Assembly (NCBI RefSeq): GCF_023206215.1
Contig: NZ_CP065800.1
Coordinates: forward strand, 1,612,001-1,676,000
Length of the DNA: 64,000 nucleotides
Source of the DNA: Butyrivibrio fibrisolvens
GTDB lineage: Bacteria > Bacillota > Clostridia > Lachnospirales > Lachnospiraceae
Direction of reading: 5' to 3'
The position numbers and the translations under genes were made by a program. A model generated the notes under the pieces. That model saw only the letters and a list, made by a program, of their open reading frames with translations, did not search any database and had not been told where the DNA came from. Shown here one piece after another: positions 49,631 through 57,251 of this stretch (position 1 is the stretch's first letter; each line of letters begins with the position of its first letter).

Positions 49631-50566
49631 ATGAGTGATAAGATGAGACTTGTAACCCGTAGTGACTTTGATGGTCTGGTTTGTGCAATGATCCTCAGGG
49701 AGTGTAACTTGATTGAAGACATTAAGTTTGTGCATCCCAAGGACGTGCAGGACGGCAAGGTTGAGCTTTCGGGACACGACATTACCACCAACCTTCCTTA
49801 CGATCCGAGGGTTTTCATGTGCTTTGACCACCACGAGTCGGAGCTTACAAGAAACGCGTCAATGAAGGAAAACAAAAACTGGCACATCGAAGGACAAGCC
49901 AAGTCTGCAGCCAGAGTTGTTTACAACTATTACAAAGATAAGGGTTACGCTCTGGAGCGCATCTCCGAGGAGATCATGACAGCTGTTGATAAGGGCGACT
50001 CCGCTGACTTTACAGAGGATGAGATCTTAAATCCTAAGGATTGGGTTCTTATGAATTTCCTTATGGATGCCAGAACAGGCCTTGGAAGATTCCATGATTT
50101 CAGGATTTCCAACTATGACCTTATGATGGAACTTATTGACTACTGCGTAAACCACGACATCAAGGCTGTTCTTGAACTTCCCGATGTCAAGGAGCGTGTG
50201 GATCTCTACAACGAGCAGGCTGAGCTATTTAAGAAGCAGTTAAAAGAGATATCGCACATGGAAGGCAAGGTTGTGGTTGTGGATCAGAAAGCTGCGGGAG
50301 ATGTTATTTACGCTGGAAACCGCTTCATGATCTACGCTATGTATCCTGAGGCTGAAATCTCCGTTCACGTGGCCTGGGGCTTCAAGAAACAGAATACAGC
50401 CGTTATGATCGGTAAATCCATCATTAATAAGGCTTCCAAGTTCAACATCGGAGAACTGTGTCTTGAGTACGGCGGAGGCGGTCATGCCAATGCAGGCACC
50501 TGCCAGTTGGACAATGACAAGGTAGACGATCTTCTTCCTGAGATCATTAAAAAACTTAATTCGTAA
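49631..50566 (+). CDS. DHH/DHHA1 family phosphoesterase
   Basis: 311 residues. VTRSDFDGLVCA (first metal motif), FMCFDHHESE (DHH motif), and C-terminal LEYGGGGHANAGTC (DHHA1 substrate-binding loop). Such proteins are exopolyphosphatases, nanoRNases or cyclic-dinucleotide pGpG/pApA hydrolases. Given four c-di-GMP proteins in the window, pGpG or nanoRNA turnover is worth considering, but sequence alone does not decide. AGGGGGC precedes ATG 49631. Single gene with its own terminator. Confidence 0.88.
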   Translation: MSDKMRLVTRSDFDGLVCAMILRECNLIEDIKFVHPKDVQDGKVELSGHDITTNLPYDPRVFMCFDHHESELTRNASMKENKNWHIEGQAKSAARVVYNYYKDKGYALERISEEIMTAVDKGDSADFTEDEILNPKDWVLMNFLMDARTGLGRFHDFRISNYDLMMELIDYCVNHDIKAVLELPDVKERVDLYNEQAELFKKQLKEISHMEGKVVVVDQKAAGDVIYAGNRFMIYAMYPEAEISVHVAWGFKKQNTAVMIGKSIINKASKFNIGELCLEYGGGGHANAGTCQLDNDKVDDLLPEIIKKLNS

Positions 50567-50576
50567 AAGAGCTGAT

Positions 50577-50610
50577 AGCCGGCCGCAGATTCTGAAGCGG
50601 CCGGTTGTTT
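50577..50610 (+). terminator. Terminator of the DHH gene
   Basis: AGCCGGCCGC (50577-50586) / GCGGCCGGTT (50597-50606), then GTTTC. 10 bp with one G-U pair. Confidence 0.82.
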
Positions 50611-50629
50611 CTTGATTATAATAAATAAT

Positions 50630-50924
50630 TCAAACTTCCCACTTGGATGGTGCAGTATCCCCAAATTCTTTACAGGGGCAGGCAATATATAAATCATTGC
50701 CACGCTTTAATTGTTTCATGAATTCATGGCATGATATCTGCAAATTTTTATTCTGGGGTCCAAACTCGCTGCGCTCAGACATGTGGACCCCTGACAGAAT
50801 AAAAATCTCCAGCTATCACGCTCATGAATTCTATAAAACAATTAAAAGCGTGGCAATGATTTATATATTGCCTGCCCCTGTAAAGAATTTGGTGATACTG
50901 CACCATCCAAGTGGGAAGTTTGAA
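50630..50924 (+). mobile_element. 300-bp palindromic MITE-like element, subfamily B, copy 2
   Basis: Termini TCAAACTTCCCACTTGGATG and its complement, perfect over 20 bp. Arm with CTTTACAGGGGCAGGCAATA and its complement. Core GGGTCCA/TGGACCC around AACTCGCTGCGCTCAGACAT. Flanked by direct repeats TAAATAAT (50622-50629 and 50925-50932). Inserted about 20 bp after the DHH terminator. The interval 50925-50978 has nothing else. Confidence 0.8.
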
Positions 50925-50978
50925 TAAATAATATGTTTACGAGAGGAGATACCACGGGTGTTAGCTTGATCACTATAC

Positions 50979-51257
50979 TCATAGCGGCAAGAAGAGATCA
51001 TCAAGCGTAAGCACTTCTGATATATGTCCCATATGCGCTGTTCCGGAAGTCCCTTTTGCTGAAATAAGGGTGATTTTTGTCGCGTTTTTTGTATTTGTCA
51101 TATCTTTAAATACTGACTTTTTGTTAATCAGTTCTTTCTCATAATCTGCAGACACGACATATGCAGAATCAGTACATTTAACTTTGCACAAATTTGTTAT
51201 TTTATCTGCTCTTTCTATAACCAGATCTATCTGCGCTTTATCGCAAACCCACGAAAA
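50979..51257 (-). pseudogene. C-terminal fragment of an AAA/DUF234-type ATPase
   Basis: On the minus strand the frame runs from WVCDKAQIDLVIERADKIT through KCTDSAYVV to EVLTLDDLFLPL. This matches the C-terminal nuclease-like end (AQIDLVIDR, then VTLDDLF) of the AAA ATPase/DUF234 proteins. A stop sits right upstream (near 51258) and about 350 residues including the Walker motifs are missing. Truncated remnant. It is unrelated in detail to the intact AAA/DUF4143 gene at 55492. Confidence 0.62.
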
Positions 51258-51492
51258 CTAAGACCAAATATCTACACAAACAAGCAGATAAATGGTCTTG
51301 AAAGCATATAAAAAGTATTTGAAGACCAAATATCGGCACTTATAATTTTTGTGAACATGGAACGGAAAGCTTCTTTCATAATCTTTCATAATTCAATGCA
51401 GATTCATAATCCTTCATAAACTAAAGAACTGAAACTACTACTAGGAAAGAATGAGATAAACAGTAACAATCGGCAAAATAAAACTGAAATAC

Positions 51493-52196
51493 ATGACCAT
51501 GAAAAGTAATAATAAATTGCCGATTGACTCTTTTTAGCATACAAAACCTTACTTGCCAGAATTTTCAAAGAGGTCATTGAAGAATGTAAAAACTTTTCAT
51601 ACGAAGAGATAGAGAAATGTATCGAGGGAGATGTCATTATCAGTAAGAGATATGTTGATAATGGATTATCCAATAATACGGAGCTTATCGGTGGGCAAAA
51701 CACAGAGGATTATGAAAACGAAGAAGGCCTGATCAAGTATGACATAAGGACATACCTTAAGATACCACACCTGGACAGATCGGAATCTATCAAGATTCTT
51801 ATTGACGTGGAGGCACAAAATGAGGATAATCCAGGGTATGATATAATAAATACAACAATAATAAACATCAGCGAGAATCATGATGTTAGCAGTATTGATA
51901 ATAATACCGTTAAGCTACTAACAACGTTATTTGATGAGACGCTGGATGCAAAAAACAAGATATCGGAACTTCAGAATAAATATGGGTTGCCACTTACGAA
52001 AGAACTGGAAATGGAGGTAACTGAGATGTGTACATATGCGACAAGCATGGAAAATAAAGGAATAGAAAAAGGCCTTCGTGCCTTGGTAAATAGCTTGAAA
52101 GTTTATATTAAAGATTTTGATTCTCTTTACGAAGCAATAATTAAAAATGAGGATTATGCTAATGTCAGTAAAGAGCAGGTTAGAAAATATTATTGA
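51493..52196 (+). pseudogene. PD-(D/E)XK nuclease family transposase (Rpn-like), frameshifted and deleted
   Basis: MTMKSNNKLPIDSF begins at 51493, then a stop; one missing T in the run at 51531-51535 shifts the frame to LAYKTLLARIFKEVIEE. The nuclease core follows (LIGGQNTEDYENEEGLIKYD, ILIDVEAQNEDNPGYD, with the D..E-x-Q motif IDVEAQ), then an abrupt jump to the C-terminal part (KLLTTLFDETLDAKNKISEL, MENKGIEKG). About 100 or more central residues are lost relative to full-length relatives. It is a decayed accessory gene. The preceding 51258-51492 has only short repeats (AAGACCAAATATC twice). Confidence 0.68.
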
Positions 52197-52209
52197 CATA
52201 TGATGATCT

Positions 52210-52254
52210 GAGGGGAGCCTTAATGATATTGGCCTTAAGGTCCCCTCTTCTTTT
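52210..52254 (+). terminator. Terminator after the Rpn-like pseudogene
   Basis: GAGGGGAGCCTTA / TAAGGTCCCCTC with one bulge, then TTCTTTTTA. Confidence 0.75.
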
Positions 52255-52625
52255 TACAAAAACATATTTGCAATAACTGCTTTTACTTCTTCATGTTGCT
52301 TACAGAACATTTCAGGAAGTTTATCTACATCGAAAAATTTAAGGTCAATGGTTTCTTTGTTATCACAGATAAGCTCTCCAGAAAGGGCTTTAAGCTTATA
52401 AACAATAGCTATACTCTGTGCGTTATCACCATTTGGATATTTCATATCACTATCGGTATATATACCTATCAAAGAATCAATTGCAACATCTAATCCAGTT
52501 TCTTCTTTTAATTCTCTAATAGCTGCTTCTTCCGGAGTTCCACCAAGCTCAATTTTAAATAAAAAAAATAATTGTCATACTCAACATATACGTTAAAACG
52601 TGATATACTGTCTATAAAATCATTG
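52254..52625 (-). pseudogene. NUDIX hydrolase, frameshifted
   Basis: Minus-strand reading: SRFNVYVEYDNYFF, then a run of T (plus-strand A at 52561-52568) where the frame changes, then KIELGGTPEEAAIRELKEET, GLDVAIDSLIG, and the C-terminal half ending VIANMFL. The NUDIX box REL..EETGL is clear, but the earlier box Glu is Gly and no start codon with a ribosome site is found. Decaying gene, third in a row in this segment. Confidence 0.65.
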
Positions 52626-52723
52626 TTTCAAAAATTGAATTAAAATCTGATGACTGATGGACACCGGTTTTGAAAAAATCTGACCGGCCCAAATGGTTCA
52701 AAAGAGGAAAGGGAGGACGTATT

Positions 52724-53275
52724 ATGAAATACTCAGAAGTAGTTAAGACAGCTAAGAAAAAGGTTGCAGTACTTGATGCATCCAAGATTCATGATCACCT
52801 TGCCATAGAATTTGATGTTGAAGGCGATGGTGAAGGCGCATTTTATGTAGAGCTTTCTGAAGGCAAAGCTCACGTAGAGCCTTATGAATACTATGACAAC
52901 GATTTCCGTGTACGTGGCAATGCAGATTCTATCCTAAAGCTTCTTGATGGTGGAAGTGCACTTAAGAGCGTACTGGGAGATGTCAGAATAGAAGGTGATG
53001 TATCTAAGGCTGCTTCTCTTGAAAACATCCTTGCAAGTCACAAGCTCGCTACAAGCAAGAAAGAAGCTGCAAAGCTTACAACTACCAAGAAGGAATCTGC
53101 TAAGCTTACGACTACCAAGAAGGAATCCAAAAAGCTTACTACAGCCAAGAAAGAGTCCAAGAAACTGACAACCACCAAAAAGGAAACTGCAAAGCTTGCA
53201 ACAGCTAAGACTGAATCCAAGAAGATCACAAGCTCCAAAGACTCTACTAAAAAGATAGAAAAGAAAAATTCCTGA
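52724..53275 (+). CDS. SCP2-like domain protein with lysine-rich repeat tail
   Basis: 183 residues from ATG 52724 with GGGAGG 8 bases upstream (an upstream TTG at 52670 has none). Residues about 5-105 look like an SCP2 sterol-carrier domain (FYVELSEGKAHVEPYEYYDN, then LLDGGSALKSVLGDVRIEGD), a small lipid-binding fold. Residues about 108-183 are ten-residue repeats KKESAKLTTT, KKESKKLTTA and so on: strongly basic, low complexity, resembling histone-H1-like tails. The combination suggests a protein that links a ligand or lipid surface to nucleic acid or another polyanion. Its TGA abuts the stop of the convergent anti-sigma gene with no gap. Confidence 0.72.
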   Translation: MKYSEVVKTAKKKVAVLDASKIHDHLAIEFDVEGDGEGAFYVELSEGKAHVEPYEYYDNDFRVRGNADSILKLLDGGSALKSVLGDVRIEGDVSKAASLENILASHKLATSKKEAAKLTTTKKESAKLTTTKKESKKLTTAKKESKKLTTTKKETAKLATAKTESKKITSSKDSTKKIEKKNS

Positions 53276-53896
53276 TCAGTTGGTAGCAGGAGCTTCACCC
53301 ATAGTACCAGGCTGCTGACCATCAGGAGCCTGGCCACTGGGAGCTTGTCCGCCTTGAGGACCTTGGCCCTGACTACCTTCAGGTATCTCCGGTGGAGTGG
53401 TTTCATCATTAGCAGAAGGAGGAGCATCAGGAATATTGCTGGTTCCTTCTGCTGCAGTATTACTATCATCTGTAGATGTATTATCTGAATCTGATGATGA
53501 GTCTTCGCTTCCGGAGTTATCATCAGTTATTTCTTCACTTTCAGAACTTTCATTAAGATTATTCTCATCAGCAGCAGTAGAGGATGTATCATCATTTAAG
53601 ATAGTAGATCCAACTTCACCAGAATTATCCTGGGATGAACTTACTGCAGAGCTGTCTTCACTATCAGAAAATCTCCCTATTGCATACAAGCTTCCTAGTG
53701 TGAATACCATTAGTACAGCACAGGTTCCGAGTACGATAGATACTTTCTTTAAGATAGGCCCCTTTTTACTTGTAGGTCTTATATTTATTTTCTTACCGGT
53801 TTCAAAAGTTCCGTTTATAGTTTTTACAATTCCTTCATCTGTCAGAACAACTGTCTTATTGTTATCTGAATCTGAACTAAGAACTATACCTTTCAT
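53276..53896 (-). CDS. RsgI-like anti-sigma factor with one membrane helix
   Basis: 206 residues from ATG 53896 (AAGGGGAT upstream). Residues about 1-52 fit the RsgI N-terminal domain (MKGIVLSS, TVVLTDEGIVKTI, GKKINI), a membrane helix lies at about 60-82, and the outside part (83-206) is low-complexity Ser/Asp/Glu then Pro/Gly/Gln with no folded module. In RsgI proteins the cytosolic domain holds sigma-I and the outer domain senses polysaccharide. The gene lies 16 bp downstream of the sigma-I-like gene, the usual sigI-rsgI order. The lack of a carbohydrate-binding module is unusual. Confidence 0.72.
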   Translation of the reverse strand: MKGIVLSSDSDNNKTVVLTDEGIVKTINGTFETGKKINIRPTSKKGPILKKVSIVLGTCAVLMVFTLGSLYAIGRFSDSEDSSAVSSSQDNSGEVGSTILNDDTSSTAADENNLNESSESEEITDDNSGSEDSSSDSDNTSTDDSNTAAEGTSNIPDAPPSANDETTPPEIPEGSQGQGPQGGQAPSGQAPDGQQPGTMGEAPATN

Positions 53897-53912
53897 ATAC
53901 AGTTTATCCCCT

Positions 53913-54278
53913 TTATTCTTCGTCAAATATAAAGTCATAATATAGCTGCAGGTCCGGATAATTGCCGGTTAGAACAAGGGCTGCCATCACAATATATCCT
54001 TCGTGTGCTTCTATAAGTTTGGAAGATACTTTCGTTCTTTTTGAAAGAGGCTTTATGGGAATAAAACCTTTTTGAAGCATGGATCCCATAAGTTTCTGAT
54101 CATCTATCAAAGCTTTTATCACATCAGCGCATCTATAGATGTCTTTGTTTTTCCTGGGCGAGTCCTTCTCAACATCCCAGAAATTATATCCAAAAGGATA
54201 TAGTTCCATATCAAGACGTTCTATCTGACTTTTAATGCTCTTGGTGTCACATATTTCTGAATAACTGGTATTTTCCAT
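53913..54278 (-). CDS. Sigma-I C-terminal domain alone
   Basis: 121 residues from ATG 54278 (GAGG about 9 bases upstream). It matches only the C-terminal domain of sigma-I: ERLDMELYPFGYNFWDVEKD, SPRKNKD, then the helix-turn-helix-like IKPLSKRTKVSSKLIEAHEG and YIVMAALVLTGNYPDLQLYY. Sigma-I is normally about 240-250 residues; region 2 (-10 recognition) is absent and the 150 bp upstream contain no coding remnant, so this is not a simple frameshift. The next gene encodes the RsgI-like partner that would bind exactly this domain. Possible roles: anti-sigma titrator, or a DNA-binding regulator controlled from outside the cell. Confidence 0.7.
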   Translation of the reverse strand: MENTSYSEICDTKSIKSQIERLDMELYPFGYNFWDVEKDSPRKNKDIYRCADVIKALIDDQKLMGSMLQKGFIPIKPLSKRTKVSSKLIEAHEGYIVMAALVLTGNYPDLQLYYDFIFDEE

Positions 54279-54418
54279 CGTAAACCTCACTTCGTGATGA
54301 TTCTTGTCTATTTGGTACAAGCATCTTGTAAAACTCTTCGCAAGTAAATAAGTGAATCAACTAAGCAATATCTTGAACCTATGGCTATAGTTTATAATCC
54401 AATACTAAAAATAAACTA

Positions 54419-54462
54419 AAAAACGTCCCAGCTTTCCGATAAAGCTCGGAAAACTAAGACGT
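54419..54462 (-). terminator. Terminator downstream of the TetR gene
   Basis: Minus strand: ACGTC / GACGT outer stem with inner TTCCGA / TCGGAA, followed by TTTTTT. The palindromic element at 54474 therefore lies inside the TetR 3' untranslated region. The stretch 54279-54418 has no gene. Confidence 0.65.
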
Positions 54463-54473
54463 ATGTGTTAATT

Positions 54474-54778
54474 GACTAAAACTTCGCACTTGCCAAACAT
54501 ACGCCACCCTTTGAGACAGCTCCGATGCGGATAGTTTATAATGCATTTTCATATCTTTTGAAGGTGTTATAAAATTCAGGAGCATGAGAGATGGATTTTT
54601 ATATTCTTCTTAGGGTCTGCATGTCTGAGCGAAGCGAGTTTCAGACCCTAGAATATAAAAATTCAGATATCGTGCCCTGAATTATAACTCCTTCAAGATA
54701 TGAAAATGCATTATAAACTATCCGCATCGGCGCTGCCTCAAAGGGTGGCGTATGTTTGGCAAGTGCGAAGTTTTAGTC
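54474..54778 (-). mobile_element. 300-bp palindromic MITE-like element, subfamily A, copy 2
   Basis: Termini GACTAAAACTTCGCACTTGC and its complement, arms with CCAAACATACGCCACCCTTT and GATGCGGATAGTTTATAATG as in copy 1. The core appears as the reverse complement of copy 1, so the orientation is opposite. It ends 3 bp from the stop codon of the TetR gene. A 15-bp piece identical to its edge, ATTGACTAAAACTTC, recurs at 55422-55436, beyond the other end of the same gene. Confidence 0.8.
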
Positions 54779-54781
54779 TAT

Positions 54782-55384
54782 TTATTCGATATGTGCATCA
54801 ATTATATCTCTTATAGAGCGGTAGAGATAAGGTTTTAGCTCTTCGATGCCGCAAGGGATACCATCGACTATAGCACTATAGGAAGTTGCACCTGCAAGCT
54901 CTATTATCATGAATAGCATGATGTCTGGCTTTACAAAGACAACACCGGACTGCTCTAATAGTTTTTGGTAGATACCGGCCACATCAATCTCTTCTGCAAA
55001 AGGAGAGTGAGGATCAAGTACACGTCTGAAGATCCCCCATGTAAGATCCTTGTGAAGGAAAGTAAGAAGAGCTTTATTGCCGGCAAGTTCTTCTATTATA
55101 TGGTCAACTACAAAGATGATCTTGTCCTGAATTAGTTCAATATCAGATTTTTGAAGAGCTTCATATGCAGAGCTAAAAAGCTGGGCTGACTTGTGTATTA
55201 CAAGTTTATTTCTAATATCATATTTATCTTTAAAGTATAGATAAAATGTGCCCTTGGCAACACCTGCTTTTTCAATAATGTCGGAGATCGATGTCTTCTC
55301 CAGCCCCTTTGTCATAAAGAAATCGAAAGAAGCGTTAAGAAGTGAATCTCTTTTCTTTTGTTTGTTGGCATCAATTTTGCTCAT
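54782..55384 (-). CDS. TetR family repressor
   Basis: 200 residues. N-terminal HTH domain: LLNASFDFFMTKGLEKTSIS, DIIEKAGVAKGTFYLYFKDK, YDIRNKL. The C-terminal helical domain binds the ligand. GAGGTCATT precedes the ATG. The likely target is the MMPL/YhgE operon at 57252, whose promoter carries two palindromes TGACCANNGGTCA of the kind TetR proteins bind; gene and target are separated by the unrelated ATPase gene. Presumably derepressed by an amphiphilic or toxic compound. Confidence 0.9.
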   Translation of the reverse strand: MSKIDANKQKKRDSLLNASFDFFMTKGLEKTSISDIIEKAGVAKGTFYLYFKDKYDIRNKLVIHKSAQLFSSAYEALQKSDIELIQDKIIFVVDHIIEELAGNKALLTFLHKDLTWGIFRRVLDPHSPFAEEIDVAGIYQKLLEQSGVVFVKPDIMLFMIIELAGATSYSAIVDGIPCGIEELKPYLYRSIRDIIDAHIE

Positions 55385-55491
55385 AATGACCTCATATTAT
55401 AAAACTATTGTTCTAGTGATTTATTGACTAAAACTTCTTATTCATATCAAGAATATATTACAGCCATCGTTCGAAGCGGATTCCTCTGATT

Positions 55492-56826
55492 TCATAATGC
55501 AGGCAATAATACATCTTCGATTTTGTTATCAAATATCATTGAAGTAAGATAGATGGGGATATATGTTATGTTGTTGTTTGACTCAATGTTATTTAAAGAG
55601 ACAACATAAGTTTTGTTGAATTTATATTTTTCTAACAGGTGGTTCAGTGCTGCATGTTTTTTATAGTCTTTTCCAGACTTTACTTCTATAGGAGTAACAC
55701 CATCTGCTGTCTCGGCTATAAAATCAACTTCTCCAATGCCATTTTTCTTATAATAATATGAAGACTGCGTTTGGGAATATATTTCTTGTGCAACAAAATT
55801 TTCAAACAAAGCCCCGTTGTTTAATTCCTTTTCAGGATTCATTTCCAGAAGTTCTTTCTTTACTGAGATTGAATAGCAAGATGTTAGTAGCCCCACGTCA
55901 CTTAAAAACAACTTGAATACATTTGTTTCCTTTGATGCGATAAGGGGTGCGGATGGCTCACTGACTATATATGAAGGAATTGCAACGGCAGCATCTTTTA
56001 ACCACAAGAAGCTTTCTTCATACCTGTCAAATTTTAGCTCCTTGTTCAGTAATGAAAAAGTAAACTTCCTATTTTGTTTATTGAGCTGTGCTGGTATGTT
56101 TTCATAAACGGAGACGATCTTTAATTTTCTGTCTTCTTTCTCGTATCTTGTAAAATCTGCCTTATATTGTTCAACTATGTTCTTCTGTTCTTTCTCAATC
56201 AAATCGAGAGAATGTGTTTCATTATAAACATTTATAACTGATGGCATTCCACCGACTATAAGATAATAATAGAAAGCCTTTTTTAGCTTTTCATGAACCA
56301 GATCATCCAGCGGTACCAATTCCTTAAAACAATTTTTGGCATGCTCAAGCATCCTGTTACTGATACCGGTTGCTATAGCAAATTCTCTAAAGTTCAATGG
56401 AAACATTTGATATGTCTCAATATAACCGACCGGTATGGATTTAATGCCTTTCAACTCAACTCCAAGATTGGAGCCGCTAAGGATATATCGGTATTTTCCT
56501 TCATCTACGAGAAATTTAATTTTAGTGATGATTTCCGGATATTTCTGAATCTCATCTAAAAAAACCACTGATTCAGATTCAGTCAGTTTATCATTAGAAT
56601 ATAATGCGAACTTTTCTGATATCTCCTTGGAATCATCACTATTTCTTATCGCTTCAAGAACGTCAGTGCGCTCTATTAGGTTAAATTCGCAAAAAGAAAT
56701 GCCATTTCTTCTTAGCATTTCACGGATCAGGTATGTCTTGCCGACCTGCCGTGCACCATATACAAGTAAAGCCTTTTTGGAAAACTGGAGCCATTTTTGT
56801 ATTGTTTCTTCAAATTCTCTATACAT
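55492..56826 (-). CDS. AAA ATPase with DUF4143 domain
   Basis: 444 residues: AAA_14 domain with Walker A GARQVGKT (about 23-30), Walker B VVFLDEIQKYP (about 87-97), SGSNLGVEL; the C-terminal DUF4143 region (about 215-400) has a PD-(D/E)XK-like end (EVDFIAETADGVTPIEVKSG). Very common in gut Firmicutes and archaea with no settled function; the nuclease-like end and patchy distribution suggest defence or a selfish element. AGGTTTTT is its only upstream Shine-Dalgarno-like sequence. Adjacent to TetR but not evidently linked in function. Confidence 0.9.
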   Translation of the reverse strand: MYREFEETIQKWLQFSKKALLVYGARQVGKTYLIREMLRRNGISFCEFNLIERTDVLEAIRNSDDSKEISEKFALYSNDKLTESESVVFLDEIQKYPEIITKIKFLVDEGKYRYILSGSNLGVELKGIKSIPVGYIETYQMFPLNFREFAIATGISNRMLEHAKNCFKELVPLDDLVHEKLKKAFYYYLIVGGMPSVINVYNETHSLDLIEKEQKNIVEQYKADFTRYEKEDRKLKIVSVYENIPAQLNKQNRKFTFSLLNKELKFDRYEESFLWLKDAAVAIPSYIVSEPSAPLIASKETNVFKLFLSDVGLLTSCYSISVKKELLEMNPEKELNNGALFENFVAQEIYSQTQSSYYYKKNGIGEVDFIAETADGVTPIEVKSGKDYKKHAALNHLLEKYKFNKTYVVSLNNIESNNNITYIPIYLTSMIFDNKIEDVLLPAL

Positions 56827-56925
56827 AAAAACCTCATCTGATAGTTGTGTTCAGTTTGATCTGGATTATATATGATTTTCTGCTTTAGTAAATAATAGCG
56901 TATTTGCAGCATTTTGTCAATTTTG

Positions 56926-57003
56926 TGCCCCGTTATTAATCTGAATTACGGGGCAAAGTGCCCCGTTTTTCAGATTAATAACGGGGCATTTTGCCCCGTT
57001 TTT
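56926..57003. repeat. Nested inverted repeats built on ACGGGGCA
   Basis: Outer 20-bp perfect arms TGCCCCGTTATTAATCTGAA (56926-56945) and its complement (56969-56988); inside, ACGGGGCA/TGCCCCGT; to the right, a third pairing ACGGGGCA/TGCCCCGT ending in TTTTTT, a plus-strand terminator shape. Four alternating copies allow several alternative folds. It lies 100 bp upstream of the ATPase gene; 57004-57176 is featureless AT-rich DNA. Confidence 0.8.
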
Positions 57004-57176
57004 TGAATGCGTATCAGAACAAAGCGCTCCGCTTTTTCTGCTTGAATAAGATAAGTTCTGGTGTACTGACATTATAATTCGCAATCACAACTTGGACAGA
57101 TTCGCGTATCTGTTACCCTAAAATCTAATAAAAATCCCTTTATTTATAAACAAAAAATAAATTCATCAAAAACTAA

Positions 57177-57233
57177 TTGACCAACGGTCATTTTCGTAGT
57201 ATACCATATATTGAACAAAATGACCAGTGGTCA
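57177..57233 (+). promoter_or_regulatory. Promoter with two TetR-type operators for the MMPL operon
   Basis: TTGACC (57177-57182), 17-bp spacer, TATACC (57200-57205). Operator 1 TGACCAACGGTCA (57178-57190) overlaps the -35; operator 2 TGACCAGTGGTCA (57221-57233) lies just after the start. Centres are 43 bp apart, about four helical turns. Confidence 0.85.
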
Positions 57234-57251
57234 TAAAAAAGTGGAGGAATT

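Noticed and set aside
51493..52196. The PD-(D/E)XK transposase-like gene as source of mobility for the palindromic elements.
   Set aside because: It is inactivated, lacks the element termini around it, and proteins of this family are not known to act on such palindromes; proximity to the 50630 copy is the only link.
54279..54470. A possible N-terminal half of sigma-I split off by a frameshift.
   Set aside because: All three frames upstream of 54278 are interrupted and contain nothing like sigma region 2; the terminator of the upstream gene lies at 54419-54462.
55492..56826. Toxin-antitoxin reading of the ATPase plus TetR pair.
   Set aside because: The ATPase/DUF4143 family is not an established toxin, and the TetR protein is better explained by the operators at the MMPL promoter.
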